DNA of 64,000 nucleotides, from the NCBI RefSeq assembly GCF_947488565.1, contig NZ_CANKZC010000003.1, positions 248,001 to 312,000 on the forward strand. Reading direction: 5' to 3'. Of this stretch, positions 1-7,166 are shown piece after piece. The position numbers and the translations under genes were made by a program. This DNA is from an uncultured Psychrobacter sp. Lineage in GTDB: Bacteria; Pseudomonadota; Gammaproteobacteria; Pseudomonadales; Moraxellaceae. The stretch's first letter is position 1; every line of letters starts with the position of its first letter. The notes beneath the pieces were generated by a model. That model ran no database searches, had not been told where the DNA came from, and saw nothing but the letters and a program-made list of their open reading frames with translations.

Positions 1-949
1 CATCGATAAATATGGCGCGTACAAACTCTTGATTATCGGGTTATCTTTGTATGGGCTTGTAGGTGCCAGTGCTTATCTTTTACATGGACCGGCGCAGGTG
101 TTTAGCAATCGGTTTTTATTGGGCGGTATCACGGCGGTCGTCATGGCGAGCTGCACGGTACTCATCTCTACGTGGTATCAAGGAGAGGCGCGCCTAAAAA
201 TGATTGCTAAGCAAGGCATGTCCATTGAGCTTGGCGGGGTCATTTTCTTGTTTTTGGGTGGCTTACTTGCATCACAGTTTTGGGCCTTGCCGCTATCGAT
301 TTATTTGGTAGCGTGGGTTTTTTTAGCCATGCTGTTACTGTTTGTACCGCGTAATCATGCAGCTACAGCAGAGAATGCAGAGATAGTAAAAGACGATAGT
401 AAAACCATTATTAGCGGTCTGACTCTAAAAAATGTGTATCTCATCTCAACCTTAGCGATGACTATATTTTTTACGTCAACCGTGTTATTGCCCATCACTA
501 TGAATGAGCTTAGCTATAACGAATCACAAATCGGTCAACTGCTGGCCTTTATCTCTTTGGTGGCGGTGGTTACCGCAGGTTTTATGCCCAAAATAATCAA
601 ATGGTTAAATGAGCCCAAAGTACTGGCGCTGGCCTTTTTAGCATTTGCCTTATCGTATGTTTGCTTTACGCAAGCCAGCACCTTGATATTAATAATAGGT
701 GCGCTGTTAATCGGCATTGGCTTTGGCTTTAGTATTCCGCTATTGAACCACATGACGGTAGAGTTAAGCGCTGCCAACGTACGAGGCCGTAATCTATCGT
801 ATTTTACGATGGCAGTGTTTTCGGGTCAGTTTTTTACGTCATTTACGGAGTACATGCCAGGCGGCGCGCACAACGTTTTTATTATGTGCAGCGTACTTAG
901 CGTCATTATTAGTATGGTTTTATTTATGAAAGGCCGTAAGGCTACTTGA
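1..949 (+). CDS. MFS transporter, C-terminal part (cut by left edge)
   Basis: The reading frame is open from base 2 with no start codon in the window, so this is the 3' part of a longer gene; the first in-frame TTG at 29 is probably not the start. The first residues, D-K-Y-G-A-Y-K, resemble the conserved cytoplasmic loop 2-3 motif of the major facilitator superfamily. The rest is a series of hydrophobic segments split by a polar central loop near codons 110-130, as in a 12-helix MFS protein lacking its first two helices. It should be an inner-membrane secondary transporter. The substrate cannot be told from the sequence. The gene ends just before a convergent small gene. Confidence 0.8.
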   Translation, partial: IDKYGAYKLLIIGLSLYGLVGASAYLLHGPAQVFSNRFLLGGITAVVMASCTVLISTWYQGEARLKMIAKQGMSIELGGVIFLFLGGLLASQFWALPLSIYLVAWVFLAMLLLFVPRNHAATAENAEIVKDDSKTIISGLTLKNVYLISTLAMTIFFTSTVLLPITMNELSYNESQIGQLLAFISLVAVVTAGFMPKIIKWLNEPKVLALAFLAFALSYVCFTQASTLILIIGALLIGIGFGFSIPLLNHMTVELSAANVRGRNLSYFTMAVFSGQFFTSFTEYMPGGAHNVFIMCSVLSVIISMVLFMKGRKAT

Positions 950-957
950 TAGAGCGT

Positions 958-1335
958 TTATTCGGGATTTTCATAATCAAAGCGACATCCTGCCTTCCAT
1001 GCTTCTTCATCGTTACCATGATTGGGTAAGCTGCCTGCATCCTTTAGCATACGAGCCATATACATGAGGCTCCAAGTCATAATTATCGCATTGCGCTGAG
1101 TAAATTCGTTATCAAAACCTACTGGAGTCGATTGACCGTCGATATCATCACCATATGAAGGGTCAGGACCTGCCTCACCAATCCATCCATAATTGGCTTG
1201 AGGTGAAATCGTATAGCCCAAATGACTGAGCGGATAGAGGATAGTCATCGCTGAATGCTTGATAACGGCTTTTAAGTCAGAGAAGTCAGTTCGATTCTCA
1301 TTGCAAAGCTGTTACTGGTTTTTATTAAGGCTCAT
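958..1335 (-). pseudogene. Small gene interrupted by an in-frame TAA at codon 8
   Basis: An AGGAG ribosome-binding site lies 6 bases before an ATG at 1335, but the frame meets TAA at 1314-1312 (codon 8, sequence CAG-TAA-CAG). The same frame then stays open to 958, giving about 125 codons in all. Downstream of the stop an ATG at 1248 could start a 96-residue product (MTILYPLSHLGYT... ending FDYENPE), but nothing resembling a ribosome-binding site precedes it. I do not recognise the family; the product is acidic, soluble and rich in Trp, Tyr and Met. The simplest reading is a recent nonsense mutation, CAA or CAG to TAA. An unusual internal start is less likely. Confidence 0.5.
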
Positions 1336-1421
1336 TTGAAACTCCTACAAGTTGAATTTAAGCAATCACTCAAAATATATTATTAGAGTAGATATAAAAC
1401 TAGAATTTGGTGAATATTAAA

Positions 1422-2852
1422 TCACTGTAAGGCTTTACGAAATTTTTGAAATTCTTCAGACTGATCTAGTAGGCTACTGCTTAAAGCACGCAGATCATCA
1501 ACTTGCTCGGGCTGCAACCGAAACGTCGTCGGCATCGCGTCGAACTTTGCTCGCTCAGTTTTATCTTTGATTTGATCAAAGGTCAATACCGCAAAATGCA
1601 CTGCAACTTGTGCAGACGCCGCTGGACGCTGAGCGTTAACGTGCTCGCCCCATTGCAAAAACTCTTTTTTGGCAGACGAAATAGTCTCGTTATTTAAAGT
1701 GCCTAAAGCAACTTCACTCGCCGCCGAAACAGTCTGTATAAAACTCGGATCTTTGCTCTGAACTGACCACTCATGCTCTGAGTAAGTTTGGGCGTTAGCG
1801 ACCACAACCAGTACTTGTTTGACCTGACGCAACTTGTCAGGACTGAACGCGCCTGCCATGTTGGGGACATCGCCATACTGAGTCACAGGACTCATCATCG
1901 AGCCGCGTACGCCCAAGTTATCAGTGACCCCGCCATCTACTAGGCGCACCACTGGCATACGATCTGGCTGCGAGTATCGATCCAGTGCACGGGCTATAGC
2001 ATAACTGCGCGGTAAATGATCGTCTTGGTTGAGAGCATTTGTAACCCAAGGCTGAGAGCGCTGAGGACAGTCAGTAAAATTGCGCAGAGCAATAGGGGCA
2101 AAGATACCAGGCACAGAAGAAGACGCCATCACCGCACTGGCTACAGGATAGCTTGATAAATCAGAACATAAAAAATCAAACTGCTGCTGGGTGAACGAGA
2201 AGGTCATGGCATTATTGAGGTCGCTGGCATTTAAAATAACAAAGGGTAGTTTGCCGCGTCCCATATCAGCAAAGCTCTTTTGTCGAAACAAACTCTCATT
2301 TAAGTTATTCGCTACCAGATCGCCGCGATTGTATTCAGAGCTACTCATCGCAATTAAGCTTTGTGGTCGTATCGCTAGCCTCATCAGTCGTGACTGCCAG
2401 TCCTCATATAAGAACTCGGGGGCAAATCGCTCGAATATTTCATCACCAAATAAGCCGTAATAAGCGGCAGTGTAGCTCCCACCTGATACTGAGGAGATGA
2501 CATCCACCTCATCTAGTAGCCTGCGCTCCACATCATTGATCATCACAGGCGTATCACGTAGCTTTTCGAGCACCCCATAGCTCAATGCTGCTGCGCGAGT
2601 ACCGCCACCAGAGAAGGCAAGCACCACAAAAACATCATCTGAATTACTGGGTAAGTTATTTTTGAAGTTATAACTAGGGTTATCTGTTCCTATGATTGAT
2701 GTGTTCCAGACCCGCGGTGTACAGCTTGTCATTGAAACGAATATAAGGACGATAATTACTAATGAAAATGTAATACGTAGCCGAGGGGATACTAATGTTC
2801 TTGAGAGTCTTTGGAGTAGACTACTATCATGAGTAAGAAGATTTTTACGCAT
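1422..2852 (-). CDS. Patatin-like phospholipase, predicted lipoprotein
   Basis: The 476-residue product begins with a basic stretch and a hydrophobic segment (about 25-42) ending in MTSC at 41-44, which fits a lipoprotein signal with the lipid on Cys44. The patatin domain follows: oxyanion loop SGGGTRA at 81-87, nucleophile elbow SVSGGS with Ser123, and the DGG motif of the catalytic dyad with Asp306. Patatin-like proteins are serine acyl hydrolases that act on phospholipids or other lipids. The substrate is unknown; a lipid anchor would place it at the inner or outer membrane. A GAGG ribosome-binding site lies 8 bases before the ATG. It is followed on the same strand by no close partner, and upstream lies a secreted lectin-like gene of the same orientation. 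Confidence 0.85.
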   Translation of the reverse strand: MRKNLLTHDSSLLQRLSRTLVSPRLRITFSLVIIVLIFVSMTSCTPRVWNTSIIGTDNPSYNFKNNLPSNSDDVFVVLAFSGGGTRAAALSYGVLEKLRDTPVMINDVERRLLDEVDVISSVSGGSYTAAYYGLFGDEIFERFAPEFLYEDWQSRLMRLAIRPQSLIAMSSSEYNRGDLVANNLNESLFRQKSFADMGRGKLPFVILNASDLNNAMTFSFTQQQFDFLCSDLSSYPVASAVMASSSVPGIFAPIALRNFTDCPQRSQPWVTNALNQDDHLPRSYAIARALDRYSQPDRMPVVRLVDGGVTDNLGVRGSMMSPVTQYGDVPNMAGAFSPDKLRQVKQVLVVVANAQTYSEHEWSVQSKDPSFIQTVSAASEVALGTLNNETISSAKKEFLQWGEHVNAQRPAASAQVAVHFAVLTFDQIKDKTERAKFDAMPTTFRLQPEQVDDLRALSSSLLDQSEEFQKFRKALQ

Positions 2853-2964
2853 GTGAGTAGCCTCAAAGTTGTTGAACGCTTATATTGTTAAACTATTTAA
2901 AAAATACAAATTGTAATTAATAACTTGCTTTTTCTCATGGTATCTACGGACTGCGGATCATTAA

Positions 2965-3468
2965 CTATTGTGCTTTCCAAGTCGTTAATTTTTTATCTGT
3001 ACTCTCGCAAGATTGCATACTTGCAACCCTCCACAGATGACTTGGGCCAGAAGCTTCTAAGCTTGTGTTTCCTGCCGCCAGACATAGGTTCGAATTCGTC
3101 AGGCTAATTTGACCAGATGAAAGAAGCTCAAAGTTCTGCTGTACGCTACCATCGCATTCACGGATCATCAGGGCTGTTCCAGGCTGAGCCATATTTCCAG
3201 ATGAACTTACGGTCAGGCACCTATTGTACTCAGGCATAACTAGTGTGCTCCCCTTAATAACAAACTCCTGATCAGGTGAGTCGGATTTGCATGTATGCAC
3301 CTGCAGGGGATCTTCTATCTTTAAGTGGTCCCCCCAACCTGCAACATCGAGACAGTAGGATTCTGGCTCATCAAGAGGGTCAACAAGCTTGAGTATAAAA
3401 GTATCAGCACTATAGGCCGAGGAAATCATTAGTAGGTTTATCAATACTACACTTAGAAACTTATTCAT
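2965..3468 (-). CDS. Secreted ricin-type beta-trefoil (lectin-like) protein
   Basis: The product has a signal peptide (MNKFLSVVLINLLMISSAYS, then ADTF) followed by one domain of about 145 residues. It contains repeated Cys-Leu-x-(Val/Ala) turns (YCLDVAG, RCLTVSS, LCLAAGN) and QEF, QNFEL and TTWKAQ positions, which match the QxW-type repeats of ricin B beta-trefoils. Such domains bind carbohydrate. No catalytic domain is attached, so it may act alone or with a partner. The frame is open from an upstream ATG at 3480, but GGAGAT sits inside those extra codons as the ribosome-binding site for the ATG at 3468, so I start there. Six Cys residues in the mature part suggest disulfides in the periplasm or outside. 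Confidence 0.7.
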   Translation of the reverse strand: MNKFLSVVLINLLMISSAYSADTFILKLVDPLDEPESYCLDVAGWGDHLKIEDPLQVHTCKSDSPDQEFVIKGSTLVMPEYNRCLTVSSSGNMAQPGTALMIRECDGSVQQNFELLSSGQISLTNSNLCLAAGNTSLEASGPSHLWRVASMQSCESTDKKLTTWKAQ

Positions 3469-3779
3469 AGAGATCTCCATATGATTTTAGTAAGTAACGC
3501 CGTAATAAGCGGCAAAGAATACTTGCCTATAATCTACCGCGAGGAACGAGCACCAGCCAAGTATTTGGTATCCGTTTTGATTGCCTAGTTATACGACACT
3601 TAAATCCTTTAATGAATTGTACGGTTTAACTATATCATAGAAAAAAACAATACTCTGTAAGCCGAAATTTTCAGATGACTATGCAATGGCTGTAGTGTAA
3701 CCCCAATGTTTAGCATATTATCTAAGTAAAATGCTTGATTGAATCAAGGCTGCCGACGCTATATATAGTATAGTGTTAA

Positions 3780-4193
3780 ATTCAATCCTTCTCTAAAGAC
3801 GCTCGCGAGATATTTGAGTATTTTAAGTTTGAAGAATTAGTCGGACAACTAGATGGTGCCAACTTGCTCCATCAAGTAGTGCAGAAGTTTCAAAATTTTG
3901 CTCTCAGCCCTGAAGTCATATCCAGTTATGACATGGGCTTAGTGTTTGAAGAACTCATTCGCAATTTTGCCAAAAGCTCTAATGAAACAGCAGGGAAGCA
4001 TTTCATTCTGCGTGATATTGTACGTTTGACCACTTCGCCTGTCTTTATGGAAGATGATGAAGCGCTCACCAAAGGCGGTATCATTCGTACTATTGATGCC
4101 CTATCAGCGTTTGAATCAATTCATGCGGTTTTTACTAAATATGAAGGTAAAGGCTTAGGCGAGGTAAACTCTAATTATGCGCGATCACCTTAG
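3780..4193 (+). pseudogene. Relic of a type I restriction-modification methylase (hsdM)
   Basis: The open frame from about 3780 to 4193 encodes a piece that closely resembles the middle of Hsd[20 protein letters not shown], then [24 protein letters not shown], then a stretch equivalent to the start of the methylase core. There is no credible start codon or ribosome-binding site, the N-terminal part is missing, and the conserved PREVI and later catalytic N-P-P-F regions are altered or absent. After GGIIRTI the sequence no longer looks like HsdM ([18 protein letters not shown]...), which suggests a deletion joining it to another piece. No hsdS or hsdR remains. This is a dead fragment of a lost restriction system. 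The 299 bases before it hold nothing recognisable. Confidence 0.7.
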
Positions 4194-4250
4194 AAAGCAT
4201 GAGCACATATAAGGATATATTGCTAGCTCAAAAGTCAAAATAATTAAGCA

Positions 4251-4472
4251 TTAATATAAAGCATTAGGTCTTGATACAGAAAAATTTAGATGTGTTTCTT
4301 CAACTTCATCACGATAGAGCATTTCCATTAATGCGTTTATGGAGCATATATCTCTTAGATCGCTTACCCACACCAAGTGCAAACCCGTTAATACTTCATT
4401 CATGTAGACATCTGTACCATTTGTAGCATATGCAACTGAAACGATAAACTTCTTACTAAGCTTAACTTTCAT
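4251..4472 (-). CDS. Small hypothetical protein, 73 residues
   Basis: The ORF starts MKVKLSKKFIVSVAY and ends SRPNALY, with a possible GGATGAG ribosome-binding site just before the ATG. The first 15 residues are basic and hydrophobic but not a convincing signal peptide. I do not recognise a family. It lies between the hsdM relic and the tRNA-Leu terminator, in a stretch of accessory character, so it may be a small mobile gene or chance coding. Low certainty. Confidence 0.35.
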   Translation of the reverse strand: MKVKLSKKFIVSVAYATNGTDVYMNEVLTGLHLVWVSDLRDICSINALMEMLYRDEVEETHLNFSVSRPNALY

Positions 4473-4593
4473 AACTCATCCGTAGTGCAGCAGTTAACAT
4501 TTATATTAATAACACTATAATACGTGAACATACAGTTGTAACAAGATTCATTGGACACTATTATTACGCTACCAATTTATAAAAATCCAAACA

Positions 4594-4630
4594 ATAAAAA
4601 ACCCTTACAATCCATAGACTGTAAGGGTTT
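4594..4630 (-). terminator. Rho-independent terminator of tRNA-Leu
   Basis: A perfect 11-base inverted repeat (AAACCCTTACA at 4599-4609 with TGTAAGGGTTT at 4620-4630) lies 8 bases past the tRNA 3' end and is followed on the minus strand by a run of T. It fits an intrinsic terminator for the single-gene tRNA unit. Confidence 0.85.
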
Positions 4631-4637
4631 ACTATAT

Positions 4638-4724
4638 TGGTACCAGTGGTCGGACTCGAACCGACACGCTTTTAAAGGCAACGGATTTTGAATCCGTCAT
4701 GTCTACCAATTCCATCACACTGGC
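4638..4724 (-). tRNA. tRNA-Leu, anticodon CAA
   Basis: The minus strand folds as a long-variable-arm tRNA of 87 bases. The acceptor stem is GCCAGTG with CACTGGT, the D-arm contains TGGTAGAC, the anticodon arm is ACGGA-TTCAAAA-TCCGT (anticodon CAA), the variable arm is long as in class II tRNAs, the T-loop is GGTTCGAGTCC, and CCA is encoded at 4638-4640. The first acceptor pair is G-U. It reads UUG leucine codons. It stands alone with its own promoter and terminator, next to an accessory-looking stretch. Confidence 0.95.
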
Positions 4725-4795
4725 ATGTTAGAAGATAATGTTTATTGGATAAATATTATCGAATTGGGCTACAGGGTTAACTGTATAGGCTGCGT

Positions 4796-4823
4796 ATTAT
4801 AACAGCCTATTTTTAGCCGTCAA
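4796..4823 (-). promoter_or_regulatory. Strong sigma-70 promoter for tRNA-Leu
   Basis: On the minus strand TTGACG (4823-4818) is followed after 16 bases by a perfect TATAAT (4801-4796). The start point would fall near 4789, giving a leader of about 65 bases before the tRNA. The near-consensus boxes fit a stable-RNA gene. Confidence 0.75.
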
Positions 4824-4870
4824 GAAATATTTTTATAAATTGTACTTTATTAAATTTAGCCTTAGCCAAA

Positions 4871-5644
4871 TTATCCCACAAAGGCACGCTCGACTGCATA
4901 ATCTGCCTGTACACCCATGCGTGGTGACACAGTAAGACCAAAGCCATCTAATATCTCTGACACTTCCGCATTAAAAGGCATACTACCGCAGAGCATGACG
5001 CGGTCATCGTCTTTATTCATTGGTGGCAGGCCAATGTCTTCAAACAGTTTACCTGATTTCATCAAATCAGTGACGCGTCCAGTATTTCTAAATGCTTCAC
5101 GCGTGACAGTCGGATAGTAAATGAACTTTTCGCGGTACCATTCGCCAAAGATTTCGTCATTTGGCAGCTCGTTTTCAAACATATCTTGATAAGCCAAATC
5201 ATCAATATGACGTACGCCGTGAACCAGAATGATTTTGTCAAAGCGCTCATACACCTCAGGGTCACGTGCCAATGCTAAAAACGGCGCAAGTCCAGTACCC
5301 GTTGATAGCATGTATAGATGTTTACCTGGTAATAAATCATCAAGCACTAACGTACCTGTCGGTTTTTTGCTGACCAATAGCTCGTCACCGACTTTAATAT
5401 GCTGCAAGCGTGAAGTTAATGGACCGTCTTGAACCTTAATAGAAAAGAATTCTAAATGCTCTTCATAGTTAGGACTAGCGATCGAGTAAGCGCGTAGTAA
5501 TGGTCTGCCATCGATAGCGAGACCGATCATCGCAAACTCACCGTTACGAAAACGTAAACCATCATCGCGCGTGGTTTTGATACTAAATAGAGCGTCATTC
5601 CAGTGATGAACCTCTGTGACCGTTTCGGTGCGAAGTTTTGACAT
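4871..5644 (-). CDS. fpr: Ferredoxin--NADP reductase
   Basis: The 257-residue product matches the bacterial FPR family in length and layout: an N-terminal FAD domain with RAYS at 51-54, then an NADP domain with STGTGLAPF at 114-122 and MLCGSMPF near 218, and the typical C-terminal YAVERAFVG. The enzyme moves electrons between NADPH and ferredoxin or flavodoxin in the cytoplasm and often supports oxidative-stress and Fe-S repair functions. A GAGGA ribosome-binding site precedes the ATG. The gene is alone on its strand; the neighbouring divergent gene is trmO, 520 bases away. Confidence 0.93.
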   Translation of the reverse strand: MSKLRTETVTEVHHWNDALFSIKTTRDDGLRFRNGEFAMIGLAIDGRPLLRAYSIASPNYEEHLEFFSIKVQDGPLTSRLQHIKVGDELLVSKKPTGTLVLDDLLPGKHLYMLSTGTGLAPFLALARDPEVYERFDKIILVHGVRHIDDLAYQDMFENELPNDEIFGEWYREKFIYYPTVTREAFRNTGRVTDLMKSGKLFEDIGLPPMNKDDDRVMLCGSMPFNAEVSEILDGFGLTVSPRMGVQADYAVERAFVG

Positions 5645-6164
5645 AAAGTCCTCGTTAATAGATTACTGACTACATTATTAGGTTTAAATAAGTATTAAAT
5701 TAAAATTTTCAATGGTAGATTCATGCACTAAAAGTGTATGTCGCCAATAGCTATCATCAAAATCATGATAAAGACAGTGAGCGCCACCGCTTAAAATCTA
5801 AGATATTAAACTTACTAATATTGAGTGTTATAAGTTCAATAGCATCATAAGCTAAGCAACTAGGCTGTATTATAAAATACTAATTTAGCATCATTATAAG
5901 GGGCTGGGAATGCCTGCAAAGTCTATGTATAGAGACGCTAGTAGACGAATACAAACGATTCTCAATAAATTCCACGCTCATAATACCAAACTTTAAAATA
6001 AAAATCCGCTCAGCGGTTCTAAGTGGGCATGATAAAATAGAATATCGTTAGTAAATAATTTTGTATGATTGGATGAGACTGTTTTATAGTCAGTCCGTTT
6101 TGTTGTATGAATCTGTTTTAAATAGACAAATTGTCACTATTGGCAAGTTTTTTGGAGATTTTTT
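5645..6164. other. 520-base divergent intergenic region fpr/trmO
   Basis: This AT-rich stretch separates two divergent genes and should hold their promoters. I see no convincing ORF and no near-consensus promoter. A short CCGC-TCA-GCGG hairpin at 6005-6016, followed on the minus strand by a T-rich run, is too weak to call a terminator. Confidence 0.5.
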
Positions 6165-7085
6165 ATGTCAGGTGACAATGCGTTAGAAGGCGATAAGTCA
6201 GAGGGCAATGCGTTAGAGGACTGTACATCAGAGGGCTACCATCATGCGCCAATTATTGGCTATCATCGTGCGCCACTATCACAGAAGTTTGGGGCACCAA
6301 GACAACCAAATCTGGTGGCACTGACTAGTGTGATTGAAATGCTAGCGCCTTATAACACACCAACGGCATTTGTAGGCTTAGAAGCGTTTAGTCATATTTG
6401 GCTTAGCTGGCAGTTTCATCACAATTATTTAAGTAAAGCCAGTCATGCAAATAAAAATGGTCATATCAATAAAACGCAAGACAGTTTTCGTGCGCAAGTA
6501 CGACCACCACGGTTAGGCGGTAATGAGAAGATAGGGGTGTTTGCCAGTCGTAGTATGTATCGACCTTCAGGTTTAGGGCTGTCTGTGGTGAAACTTGAAC
6601 GGGTTGAGGTGGTAGAAGGTCGCGTATTACTTATCATTCGCGGTGCTGATATGATTGATGGTACGCCAATTATCGATATCAAACCCTATGTGGCTTATAG
6701 CGATGCTGTTATTGAGGCAAAAAGTGGGTTTGCGCCAACTGCGCCGGCGCTGCTGGATGTGACGATGACTGAATCTGCTTACGAGCAGTTTATGACTTTG
6801 ATTAATGTAGAGCAGGTCAAGATAGGTCAATCTGATAAAACCAACCATCAAGATGTTGGTACAAAAAATGCTACGGTATCTTCGGTGGTTTGCAAGATGC
6901 AAAGTCAATTGCTCATCTCTGATATCGACTCTATAAAAGCCTTAATCGCGCAAGATCCACGTCCTGCGTACCGACGTACGGAGATAAATGCAGCGTTTGT
7001 CATGCGTTATAAGTCAGTAGATGTCAGCTTTCAGTTGCTAGAGTCAGGGCAGTTGCAGATCACAGCAATTGTAGAAGTGAATTGA
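6165..7085 (+). CDS. trmO: tRNA (N6-threonylcarbamoyladenosine37-N6)-methyltransferase TrmO
   Basis: The product belongs to the TsaA/TrmO beta-barrel family, which uses S-adenosylmethionine to methylate t6A37 of tRNA-Thr. The core motif runs RPPRLGGNEKIGVFASRS followed by MYRPSGLGLSVV, equivalent to the family R-P-x-R and FASRSPxRPNxIGLS motifs, then DIKPYVAYSD. TTGGAG lies before the ATG. It has 306 residues, longer than usual because of an acidic N-terminal extension (about residues 1-30) made of two near-identical 10-residue units, NALEGDKSEG and NALEDCTSEG, and because of a variable middle insert. The C-terminal RPAYRR...FQLL part is typical of this branch. Confidence 0.88.
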   Translation: MSGDNALEGDKSEGNALEDCTSEGYHHAPIIGYHRAPLSQKFGAPRQPNLVALTSVIEMLAPYNTPTAFVGLEAFSHIWLSWQFHHNYLSKASHANKNGHINKTQDSFRAQVRPPRLGGNEKIGVFASRSMYRPSGLGLSVVKLERVEVVEGRVLLIIRGADMIDGTPIIDIKPYVAYSDAVIEAKSGFAPTAPALLDVTMTESAYEQFMTLINVEQVKIGQSDKTNHQDVGTKNATVSSVVCKMQSQLLISDIDSIKALIAQDPRPAYRRTEINAAFVMRYKSVDVSFQLLESGQLQITAIVEVN

Positions 7086-7166
7086 ATTCAAAGTTATTAA
7101 TTTTATAAATTTCTAGAGTTTAGCGTAATGCTTTCGCTACTCAATTAACCATAAAAGAAGAAAAAT

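Noticed and set aside
2455..3512. A 16-base word, GCCGTAATAAGCGGCA, occurs inside the patatin gene and again upstream of the trefoil gene
   Set aside because: The first copy is ordinary coding sequence (Ala-Ala-Tyr-Tyr-Gly), and one chance 16-base match within 64 kb is not rare enough to claim a repeat.
3780..4193. Active type I restriction-modification system
   Set aside because: Only a short piece of hsdM remains, without start, catalytic motif, hsdR or hsdS.
6005..6016. Terminator-like hairpin in the fpr/trmO gap
   Set aside because: The stem has only four pairs and lies far from any gene end.
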